Shown here: piece after piece, positions 1 to 4,671 of the stretch
Layout of the letters: each line of letters opens with the position of its first letter
Numbering within the stretch: the first letter of the stretch is position 1
Source of the DNA: Bacillota bacterium
GTDB lineage: Bacteria > Bacillota > Clostridia > Lachnospirales > Lachnospiraceae
DNA: 6,697 nt
NCBI GenBank assembly: GCA_023424235.1
Contig: JAFAEB010000217.1
Span: 1 to 6,697, forward strand
Direction of reading: 5' to 3'
Position numbers and translations under genes: made by a program
Notes under the pieces: model-generated
What the model was told of the DNA's origin: nothing
Databases searched by the model: none
Seen by the model: only the letters and a program-made list of their open reading frames with translations

Positions 1-122
1 ATCAGAAAGTATTTGATGAAGATGGACAAGCTGAATACTCAGATAATCATCCAGTAAAAGAGGAAACAACAGATCCATTTGCAGCAAACGAAAGTGAGGT
101 AGTAGATAATGATACTAACTAG
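1..122 (+). CDS. C-terminal tail of an upstream gene, possibly RecT-type recombinase (partial)
   Basis: An open frame enters from the left edge, with its first whole codon at 3, and ends at TAG 120-122. About 39 residues are visible. They are strongly acidic, rich in D, E and N, with a short TTDPF stretch and ending VVDNDTN. This is a disordered acidic tail rather than a folded domain. Phage RecT-type annealing proteins and single-strand binding proteins often end this way. The gene immediately downstream encodes a PD-(D/E)XK nuclease, the usual RecE-like partner of RecT, so a RecT tail is the favoured guess. No diagnostic RecT motif is in the visible part, so the identity is inferred from context only. 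The frame overlaps the next gene by 14 bp, which suggests translational coupling. Confidence 0.6.
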   Translation, partial: QKVFDEDGQAEYSDNHPVKEETTDPFAANESEVVDNDTN

Positions 123-912
123 TGAAAATTATTATAGTCAAGAAGCCAATAAAGAATATTTATCTGCAAGTCAATATAAAGATTTCATGGGTACCTATGG
201 AAAGCCTGGTTGTGAAGAATACGGAATTGCAAAGCTAGATGGAACATGGGTTGAAGATATGGAAGAATCAAGCGCATTAATGGTTGGTTCTTATGTAGAT
301 GCACATTTCGAAGGAACTCTTAACCTATTTAAAGCACAACATCCTTGTATGTTTAAAAAAGATGGTGGTCTAAAAGCTGAATATATTAAAGCTGATGAAA
401 TGATTAATAGGTGCGAAAGAGATACCGAGTTTATGAAGTATATGGCAGGTAAAAAGCAAGTAATTATGACTGCTGAAATGTTCGGTTCTAAATGGAAAAT
501 CAGAATAGATAGTTATCATGAGGGCAAATGTATAGTCGATTTAAAAACTTGTCAATCCATTACAAAACACTTCTACCATAAAGACATTGGCTATGTAAAT
601 TTCCTTGGTGAATGGGGTTACTACATCCAAGGAGCAATTTATCAAGAAGTAGTAAGAATAAATACAGGCAAGAAACTTCCTTTCTATATAGCTGCAGTAT
701 CAAAGGAAAAAGTTCCAGATATTGAAATCATCCAATGCGAACAAAACCTACTTGATGAAGCTTTGATGGAAATACAGTCTAACACACACAAAGTATTAGC
801 ATTAAAAAATAAAGAAGTAACACCATTACGTTGTGGTGTATGTGATTACTGCAAACATACAAAAGTCCTTAAAGGTCCTATTTGGTCTAGTGAATTACTA
901 GGAGAAATCTAA
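109..912 (+). CDS. PD-(D/E)XK phage exonuclease (DUF3799 / RecE-Cas4-like)
   Basis: 267 residues, matching by recall the phage DUF3799 (PF12684) nuclease family related to RecE, RecB and Cas4. Visible signatures in order are a GxxxH-like motif (G60-H66), an RID aspartate (D134), the VDLKT core (D144, K146) and a YYIQGAIYQ helix with Q174. Together these give the H-D-DxK-Q pattern of RecB-type nucleases. The C-terminus carries CGVCDYC (C242, C245, C248), and another cysteine lies at C35 before the nuclease core. This resembles the four-cysteine Fe-S arrangement of Cas4 and AddB. The expected role is 5'-3' resection of double-stranded ends, feeding single strands to the presumed RecT-like protein upstream. 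The start ATG overlaps the upstream stop and has a GTGAGGT site about 8 nt before it. The nuclease family is well supported; the Fe-S cluster is inference. Confidence 0.88.
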   Translation: MILTSENYYSQEANKEYLSASQYKDFMGTYGKPGCEEYGIAKLDGTWVEDMEESSALMVGSYVDAHFEGTLNLFKAQHPCMFKKDGGLKAEYIKADEMINRCERDTEFMKYMAGKKQVIMTAEMFGSKWKIRIDSYHEGKCIVDLKTCQSITKHFYHKDIGYVNFLGEWGYYIQGAIYQEVVRINTGKKLPFYIAAVSKEKVPDIEIIQCEQNLLDEALMEIQSNTHKVLALKNKEVTPLRCGVCDYCKHTKVLKGPIWSSELLGEI

Positions 913-1199
913 TGAAAAGTATAGTAACAGAATATACAGACATTTGTTTCTATTGTGGTAAACCTGCTGAATGTGATCATCACTTAATCTTTGGAAATGG
1001 ATTGAGGGATTTGGCAGAGGAAGATGGATTGAAAGTTCCTTCATGTAATAGAAATCACAATATGGGAGCAAATACAGAAAAGATACATGGTAATCCAATG
1101 GCTGAAAAGCTATCTAAGATGCTAGGTCAAGCCATATGGGAAAAGCATTACGGAACAAGAGAAGATTTTCGTAGAAGATACGGACAATCTTATCTATAG
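912..1199 (+). CDS. Small HNH-endonuclease-like zinc protein of phage recombination modules
   Basis: 95 residues. The N-terminus has CFYC (C12, C15) followed by CDHH (C21, H23, H24), then PSC-NRNH (C45, H49) and H59. This is the layout of a small HNH/beta-beta-alpha-metal fold, with CxxC plus C/H holding a structural zinc and the HH pair at the active site. The C-terminal GTREDFRRRYGQSYL resembles the tail of small hypothetical phage proteins often annotated as HNH or Ref-like, found beside nuclease and RusA genes. The ATG shares one base with the upstream TAA, with AGGAG about 8 nt upstream, so it is coupled to the nuclease gene. It may nick or cleave recombination intermediates, but activity has not been shown for this protein and the HNH residues are only partly canonical. 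Confidence 0.75.
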   Translation: MKSIVTEYTDICFYCGKPAECDHHLIFGNGLRDLAEEDGLKVPSCNRNHNMGANTEKIHGNPMAEKLSKMLGQAIWEKHYGTREDFRRRYGQSYL

Positions 1200-1221
1200 T
1201 AACTCATTAACCGGTCCTTAA

Positions 1222-1302
1222 ATGGACTTCCGATTGGTAAGTATAACATGTCACGATGCTCATACTTTTACCTTTTTATCCACTAGGGGAGAAATCCCCT
1301 AG
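1222..1302 (+). other. Possible 26-codon leader ORF before rusA (weak)
   Basis: The 116 bp between the HNH-like gene and rusA contains an ATG-to-TAG frame of 26 codons, with a peptide starting MDFRLVSITC. It is preceded directly by an in-frame TAA and has no convincing Shine-Dalgarno site, so translation is doubtful. Its TAG occupies the last three bases of the hairpin at 1283-1302, and the rusA ribosome site begins at the very next base. If translated, a ribosome would have to melt the hairpin before terminating next to that site. This is speculative and may be chance. Confidence 0.15.
1283..1302 (+). promoter_or_regulatory. Perfect 8-bp hairpin with GAAA tetraloop abutting the rusA ribosome binding site
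   Basis: CTAGGGGA (1283-1290) is complementary to TCCCCTAG (1295-1302), separated by GAAA (1291-1294). This is an uninterrupted 8-bp stem closed by a GNRA-type tetraloop. The AAAGGAGG ribosome binding site starts at 1303. No U-tract follows on either strand, so it is not an intrinsic terminator. Likely roles are control of access to the ribosome site, an RNA processing or stability element, or a DNA-level operator, since it is also a DNA inverted repeat. Confidence 0.65.
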
Positions 1303-1318
1303 AAAGGAGGAATATTTG
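1303..1318 (+). promoter_or_regulatory. Ribosome binding site fixing the rusA TTG start
   Basis: AAAGGAGG at 1303-1310 is a near-perfect Shine-Dalgarno sequence and lies 5 nt before TTG 1316-1318. The longer frame from ATG 1256 has no such site and would translate straight through the hairpin, giving a 20-residue extension unlike RusA proteins. TTG 1316 is therefore the preferred start. Confidence 0.8.
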
Positions 1319-1714
1319 GAACACAGATTAATTATTAGCGGTAGACTTTCAGATTTGAATGACTACCTTAAGGCCGAAAGGCAGACATATAGACAAGGTA
1401 ATTTCTTTACTACTAAAGGAAATGAACTAAAGAAAGATACGCAGGAGTTCGTAATATGGCAAATAAGACAACAATTAAAAGATTTACATATAAAACGTCC
1501 TGTGATACTTAAATATGACTTTTACGAGCCAAATAAAAAGCGTGACCTAGATAATATTTCTGCATTTGCACATAAGGTAATTCAAGATTCTTTGGTGTTA
1601 ACAGAAGTACTTGAAAACGATGGATGGAAAAATATCTCTGGTTATGTGGATCAGTTTTACCATGATAAAGATAACCCACGTATAGAGGTAACAATAGTAG
1701 AGGTTGGTGGTTAA
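1316..1714 (+). CDS. rusA: RusA-family Holliday junction resolvase
   Basis: 132 residues from TTG 1316, close to the usual length of about 120-140 for RusA. The N-terminus IISGRLSDLNDYLKAER matches the family opening (I.G.LP.LNEY..AER). The catalytic region reads KKRDLDN (D77, D79), then HKVIQD (K87, D91) and ENDGWKNISGY (D102), followed by the terminal PRIEVTI strand. RusA is a dimeric, metal-dependent enzyme whose acidic cluster (D70, D72 and D91 in E. coli) cleaves four-way junctions. In a phage it resolves recombination and replication junctions before packaging, which fits the neighbouring nuclease. The stop is immediately followed by the next gene's ATG with no gap. All expected acidic residues are present. 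The upstream hairpin and the non-ATG start suggest limited or regulated synthesis. Confidence 0.9.
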   Translation: MEHRLIISGRLSDLNDYLKAERQTYRQGNFFTTKGNELKKDTQEFVIWQIRQQLKDLHIKRPVILKYDFYEPNKKRDLDNISAFAHKVIQDSLVLTEVLENDGWKNISGYVDQFYHDKDNPRIEVTIVEVGG

Positions 1715-2443
1715 ATGCAAGGGTGGATAAGGCTAGAGAGGAAGATTACTACTAACTGGCTTTGGGAAGATAAACCATTCTCAAAAGGGCAAGCATGGAT
1801 TGATTTAATTCTATTGGCCAATCATAAAGATAACACATTTCCTTTAGGTAATGAATTGATAACCGTTGAAAGAGGTAGTTTCATCACATCAGAATTGAAA
1901 TTAATGGAGCGTTGGGGATGGAGTAAATCAAAGGTTCGTTACTTTCTAAATGCGTTAGAAATTGATCACATGATTATCAAAAAATCAGACCGAAAAAAAA
2001 CCACGATAAGTATAGTAAATTACAGTACTTACCAAGATTTCGAAACCACAGAAGAACCAAAAAAGAACCATAAAAAGACCATTAACAGACCATTAAAAGA
2101 CACAAACAACAATGATAACAATGTAAACAATGATAACAATAATAATAGTAGTCGTTTCACTCCACCTACACTTGAAGAAGTAGAAACTTATTGCAGAGAG
2201 AGAAATAATCAAGTTGATGCTAATAACTTTATTAATTTCTATAAAGCTAAAGACTGGATGATAGGTAAAAATAAAATGAAGGATTGGAAAGCTGCAATTA
2301 TTACTTGGGAGAGTAGGGATAAGAAATCTCAAAATACAACTAAGGCAAAATCTAATATCAAATTTAATCAATTTCCACAAAGGGAATATTCGAAAGATGA
2401 TTATTCCACAATGGAAGAAAAGTTATTAAGAAAGGGGTTATAA
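1715..2443 (+). CDS. DnaD-like phage replisome organizer / replication initiation protein
   Basis: 242 residues with three visible parts. Residues 1-107 form a winged-helix domain opening GWIRLERKITTNWLW, with ERGSFITSELKLMERWGWSKSKVRYFLNALE as the helix-turn-helix and ending NYSTYQDF, as in phage replisome organizers. Residues about 111-146 are a charged linker that becomes almost pure Asn/Asp. Residues 148-200 carry the phage replication C-domain pattern: FTPPTLEEVETYCRERNN, then a WMIGKNKMKDWKAAIITWE core. Such proteins bind the phage origin and recruit host helicase and loader; no separate helicase loader is seen in the window. The ATG directly abuts the rusA stop, with a weak GAGGT upstream. 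The Asn tract comes from an 18-bp DNA repeat (2108-2143) that could be origin DNA. The family call is firm from pattern; the mechanism is taken from relatives. Confidence 0.85.
   Translation: MQGWIRLERKITTNWLWEDKPFSKGQAWIDLILLANHKDNTFPLGNELITVERGSFITSELKLMERWGWSKSKVRYFLNALEIDHMIIKKSDRKKTTISIVNYSTYQDFETTEEPKKNHKKTINRPLKDTNNNDNNVNNDNNNNSSRFTPPTLEEVETYCRERNNQVDANNFINFYKAKDWMIGKNKMKDWKAAIITWESRDKKSQNTTKAKSNIKFNQFPQREYSKDDYSTMEEKLLRKGL
2108..2143 (+). repeat. Two 18-bp tandem repeats encoding the Asn-rich linker; possible origin iterons
   Basis: The 15-mer AACAATGATAACAAT occurs at 2108-2122 and again, identical, at 2126-2140, an 18-bp period in frame with the gene. Further AAT/AGT triplets follow to about 2150. 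The block is A-rich and low in G+C. Phage origins commonly lie inside the initiator gene, in a repeat-bearing AT-rich region (lambda O; replisome organizer genes of Gram-positive phages). Only two full copies are present, so simple triplet slippage in a linker is an equally good explanation. Confidence 0.5.
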
Positions 2444-2444
2444 C

Positions 2445-2912
2445 TTGGCGAACTATAAAGGTGGTACATCAACGATATGCCCTTATTATGAAAAAGAAGC
2501 AGCTAAAAGTATAACGTGCCAAGGGATTATATCTGAATGTAGTCATATGAACCGATTTAATACCAAAGAAGCTAAGCTATCATGGCAAGAGAAAATTTGT
2601 AGTACTTACAATTACATAAGTTGCCCTATCGCACAGATGATAGAGAAGCAAATAGATGAAAAAGAAGGTATAAAAGCAAATCCAAAACTTAACGAGGATG
2701 AACAGATTTTATATGACTATATAGTTGAGTATATGACTAGGAACCTCTCTTCACCTTCTGTAAGGGAAATGTGTAAAGCAACGTTTCATAGGTCTACGGA
2801 AACCGTATATAACAGGTTAAGAAAGCTAGAACAGTTAGGATTAATCGAAATAAAGAGTAACAAAAAGAGAAACATTAAATTAAAAGGGTACGAACTGATA
2901 AAAAAGAAATAA
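2445..2912 (+). CDS. Cys-rich N-terminal domain fused to a LexA-type winged helix (putative regulator)
   Basis: 155 residues from a TTG start preceded by AAAGGGG (2431-2437). Residues 1-65 hold cysteines at 12, 25, 32, 52 and 60 in a pattern (CPYY..CQGI..C..F..W..KIC...Y..CPIAQM) that I recall from hypothetical proteins in Clostridia phages, likely metal-binding. Residues 83-136 closely follow the LexA DNA-binding domain (PF01726): EQILYDYIVEYM, then SSPSVREMCKATFHRSTETVYNRLRKLEQLGLIEI, aligning with the PSVREI and STVHxHLxxLExKGLI signatures of LexA. The S24 self-cleaving protease domain is absent, and a basic tail ends the protein. It is probably a DNA-binding regulator. A LexA-box-like sequence lies just after its stop (2919-2932) and again at 6601-6614, so autoregulation is plausible but unproven. 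Confidence 0.75.
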   Translation: MANYKGGTSTICPYYEKEAAKSITCQGIISECSHMNRFNTKEAKLSWQEKICSTYNYISCPIAQMIEKQIDEKEGIKANPKLNEDEQILYDYIVEYMTRNLSSPSVREMCKATFHRSTETVYNRLRKLEQLGLIEIKSNKKRNIKLKGYELIKKK

Positions 2913-2918
2913 ATCGTA

Positions 2919-2932
2919 CAAACATATGTCAC
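2919..2932. promoter_or_regulatory. Partial LexA-box-like operator (CAAACATATGT)
   Basis: CAAACATATGT at 2919-2929 is an exact 11-bp match to part of the perfect palindrome at 6600-6615. The last three positions of the 14-bp site differ (CAC instead of TTG), so the right half-site is imperfect. It lies in the 41-bp gap between the winged-helix gene and the next ribosome site, one of the few real gaps in this operon. I see no convincing -10 or -35 beside it. Confidence 0.4.
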
Positions 2933-2953
2933 AAAAACAAGGAGTGCGAAGAA

Positions 2954-3298
2954 ATGTATAAGTATAATGTTTATAAAAATGAAAATTTGTTAGTAGAAGG
3001 ACTAGGAAGACAGGAATTAACTAAATTTACTGGTATCAGCAGAGGTGGATTAGATTATCTGCTTGACCAAATAGTAAATGATGAAGATAGAGTTTCATAT
3101 AAAGGATATGAAATTGAGCGTCATTTATGTGAAGATAGTAAAATTAGTAATTTAGGGATAACAGCAAAGCATATTAAGGAATGGAATAACATGATGATGG
3201 CTGCAGAGTTATTACGACAAGGCCAAGGAAGAATTGTTACAAAGATAATCAATGGTAAGAAAGTAAAGGTTACAGTACCTAATGGGGTGTGCGTATGA
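2954..3298 (+). CDS. Unknown small phage protein with HTH-like N-terminus
   Basis: 114 residues, function not recognised. The N-terminal half reads as a short strand (YNVYKNENLLVEG) followed by QELTKFTGISRGGLDYLLDQ (residues 20-39), which resembles a helix-turn-helix of the type E(L)xxxTGISxxxL, then a YKGYEIER strand. The C-terminal part has an amphipathic segment (HIKEWNNMMMAAELLRQGQG) and a basic strand pair (VTKIINGKKVKVTVPNG). The start is set by AAGGAG at 2939-2944, 9 nt upstream. It sits just after the LexA-type winged-helix gene and behind the operator-like site, so it could be under that control. Its stop overlaps the next small gene in an ATGA. A DNA-binding accessory protein is possible but not shown. 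Confidence 0.7.
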   Translation: MYKYNVYKNENLLVEGLGRQELTKFTGISRGGLDYLLDQIVNDEDRVSYKGYEIERHLCEDSKISNLGITAKHIKEWNNMMMAAELLRQGQGRIVTKIINGKKVKVTVPNGVCV

Positions 3299-3402
3299 AG
3301 CACGTTAAAGTCGCAGGTAAAAAGCAGATTACCACATCTGGTAAAGGTAATATGAGTGCTTTTATGTATAAGTCAAAGAGGAAGGGTGGAAAGAAGAAAT
3401 GA
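3295..3402 (+). CDS. 35-residue highly basic small protein
   Basis: An ATG-to-TGA frame of 35 codons is locked between neighbours by ATGA overlaps at both ends (3295-3298 and 3399-3402), which strongly suggests coupled translation rather than chance. The product begins MKHVKVAGKK and ends SKRKGGKKK, with 12 Lys/Arg and no acidic residue. It could be a nucleic-acid-binding peptide or mainly a translational bridge. I do not recognise a family. Confidence 0.55.
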   Translation: MKHVKVAGKKQITTSGKGNMSAFMYKSKRKGGKKK

Positions 3403-3695
3403 CAGAACGAGAAGTAGAACGACAAGAACATCTAGTCAAGAAAAGATTAGAAGTATTAGAAACTATAAAGCCAATGTGTGAAGTATTCGGCATAAAGGAT
3501 TACGATTATGAAATAGAGAATAATTGTGAAAGATTAAGATTAAACAATACGAGAATAGGATGCCAATGTAATTCAATCAGTGCAATTATTGACGAACTAG
3601 TGGGATATATATTTGTTAATAGATTTAGAGAAAGATGGTTAGGACATTTTAAAGTACAGACCTTCAATAAGATTAAAGAATACTGGATAAAGTGA
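3399..3695 (+). CDS. Unknown small phage protein (98 aa)
   Basis: 98 residues, function not recognised. The first 25 residues are a charged helix (MTEREVERQEHLVKKRLEVLETIKP). Then comes a mixed region with VFGIKDYDYEI and the cysteine-containing stretch LRLNNTRIGCQCNSISAIIDELVGYIFV (residues about 46-73), and a final aromatic and basic helix ending KIKEYWIK. This layout recalls uncharacterised proteins of Clostridia phages near their methyltransferase genes. No catalytic motif, signal peptide or membrane helix is evident. The start overlaps the preceding small gene in ATGA with a GGGTGGA-type purine stretch upstream, and the stop lies among the ribosome-site bases of the methyltransferase gene. 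It is probably a soluble accessory protein. Confidence 0.7.
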   Translation: MTEREVERQEHLVKKRLEVLETIKPMCEVFGIKDYDYEIENNCERLRLNNTRIGCQCNSISAIIDELVGYIFVNRFRERWLGHFKVQTFNKIKEYWIK

Positions 3696-3706
3696 GGAAG
3701 TGTGGA

Positions 3707-4192
3707 ATGAATACAGATTTAATGTTTTCAAGTAAAACAGATTTATGGTCCACTCCACAATGGTTATATGACCAATTACATAAAGAGTTTAATTTTACAC
3801 TGGATCCATGTGCAACAGATTTTAATCATAAATGTGATAAGTACTTTACCAAGGAGCAAGATGGACTTAAGCAAGATTGGGGAGAAGACACCGTATTTAT
3901 TAATCCTCCGTATGGTCGTGAAGTCGGTAAATGGGTCAAAAAAGCTTTTGAAACACATAAGGCATACAATAACACTCTTGTAATGCTATTACCTGCTAGA
4001 ACGGATACAAGATGGTTTCATGAGTACATATATTGCAAAGCAGAGATAAGGTTTTTAAAAGGTCGGTTAAAGTTCGGAGAGAGTAAAAATAGCGCACCAT
4101 TCCCAAGTATGGTAGTGGTTTATAGAGGAATAAATAGAAAACCAATACCAGGGCAAACGCATATTGATGATTTGTTAGGGGGTGCAAAATGA
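3707..4192 (+). CDS. Phage DNA N-6-adenine methyltransferase (Dam family, PF05869)
   Basis: 161 residues, typical of the compact phage Dam family. Motifs in order are the entry WSTPQWLYDQLHKEF (residues 14-28), the AdoMet-binding motif I variant LDPCA (32-36), the catalytic NPPYG (66-70), then LLPARTDTRWFH (94-105), RFLKGRLKFG (115-124) and APFPSMVVVYR (130-140). The protein would transfer methyl from S-adenosylmethionine to the N6 of adenine in DNA. No restriction enzyme is nearby, so it is an orphan enzyme, likely protecting phage DNA from host restriction or marking replicated DNA. ATG 3707 is chosen because GAGGAAG (3694-3700) lies 6 nt upstream; an in-frame GTG at 3692 would overlap that site. 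The stop overlaps the next gene in ATGA. Target sequence cannot be read from the protein. Confidence 0.92.
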   Translation: MNTDLMFSSKTDLWSTPQWLYDQLHKEFNFTLDPCATDFNHKCDKYFTKEQDGLKQDWGEDTVFINPPYGREVGKWVKKAFETHKAYNNTLVMLLPARTDTRWFHEYIYCKAEIRFLKGRLKFGESKNSAPFPSMVVVYRGINRKPIPGQTHIDDLLGGAK

Positions 4193-4464
4193 ACCGAGCA
4201 GAATTAAGACGTAAACAAAGAGAAGATTCCAAGAAAGCAGCTACCTATACCCTAACAAGAGAACAGATAGACACCATGATGGAAGATGTACGAAAGAGAG
4301 CAGTACAAGAGATATTTACTCTTATGTTAGCAATCCCATGTGAAGTATTAGCAAATGATTATTGGGAGAAGACTGCAAAGAAAAAGCTACCTGACTTCGT
4401 AGAACAGTGTTTAAGCCTTTATAAAGCATATGAGAGTTGTTACCTTGGAGCAAATGGAAGCTGA
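4189..4464 (+). CDS. Unknown small helical phage protein (91 aa)
   Basis: 91 residues. It opens with a very basic helix, MNRAELRRKQREDSKKAATYTLTREQIDTMM, followed by a long helical segment with hydrophobic positions (AVQEIFTLMLAIPCEVL, residues 38-54) and a C-terminal KKLPDFVEQCLSLYKAYESCYLG. The MNRAExRR(K/Q) opening plus TLTxxQID is familiar from hypothetical proteins of Clostridia prophages, but no function is known to me. The hydrophobic stretch is too mixed for a convincing membrane helix. The start overlaps the methyltransferase stop in ATGA with TTAGGGGGTG just upstream, so it is co-translated with it. A DNA-binding or scaffolding role is only a guess from the basic N-terminus. Confidence 0.75.
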   Translation: MNRAELRRKQREDSKKAATYTLTREQIDTMMEDVRKRAVQEIFTLMLAIPCEVLANDYWEKTAKKKLPDFVEQCLSLYKAYESCYLGANGS

Positions 4465-4510
4465 TTTGTGGGAATTAGCAGGGTATAAAGTGGAAAGAGG
4501 TAAGGCATGA
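4454..4510 (+). CDS. Possible 18-residue ORF bridging two genes
   Basis: A frame from ATG 4454 to TGA 4508-4510 encodes 18 residues starting MEADLWELAGYK. It overlaps the previous gene by 11 bp and the next by 4 bp (ATGA), continuing the coupled pattern seen through this operon. The GGAG upstream is only 3 nt from the ATG, which is short, and the peptide has no recognisable features. It may only serve to carry ribosomes across the gap. Confidence 0.25.
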   Translation: MEADLWELAGYKVERGKA

Positions 4511-4671
4511 AGAGAAGAAATTCTAGACGTAGGAGCAAGGAAGAGTTAGAGGTTGTAGCACGTAAGCCATATTATGATTCGAAGAAAGTTAAGCCAAGGG
4601 TTAATCCTATATTTACAGGTAAGCCATATTCAGCTAATGAGAAGGAGAGTGTTCATGAAAGCAACAATTGA
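4507..4671 (+). CDS. 54-residue basic small protein with a repeated KPY motif
   Basis: A 54-codon frame starts at ATG 4507, with AGAGG at 4496-4500 placed 6 nt upstream. The N-terminus is very basic (MKRRNSRRRSKEEL). The motif KPY appears twice (residues 20-22 and 39-41), encoded by identical 12-bp DNA (4562-4573 and 4619-4630). The last 17 bp overlap the clamp gene, whose Shine-Dalgarno site lies inside this frame. No known family is recognised; the arginine-rich start suggests nucleic-acid binding. The good ribosome site and its fit between neighbours support a real gene. Confidence 0.55.
   Translation: MKRRNSRRRSKEELEVVARKPYYDSKKVKPRVNPIFTGKPYSANEKESVHESNN

Noticed and set aside
851..860. 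GCAAACATAC as a further operator copy
   Set aside because: Only a half-site without the matching right arm and inside conserved nuclease coding sequence.
1283..1302. Intrinsic terminator between the HNH-like gene and rusA
   Set aside because: The hairpin is perfect but no T-run follows it on either strand; a ribosome site follows instead.
1256..1315. N-terminal extension of RusA from ATG 1256
   Set aside because: No ribosome site before it, it reads through the hairpin and the Shine-Dalgarno sequence, and RusA homologues begin near the TTG at 1316.
2093..2380. Minus-strand frame of 95 codons opposite the replisome organizer
   Set aside because: It is a shadow of the real gene; its Ile/Val-rich end simply mirrors the Asn repeat, and it has no ribosome site.
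3692..3706. GTG 3692 as start of the adenine methyltransferase
   Set aside because: It lies inside the GAGGAAG region that serves ATG 3707, and has no better site upstream.
4574..4654. 27-residue N-terminal extension of the clamp-like protein from ATG 4574
   Set aside because: No Shine-Dalgarno site; the extension is unrelated to clamps and is out-of-frame coding of the 54-residue gene. ATG 4655 has AAGGAG at ideal distance.
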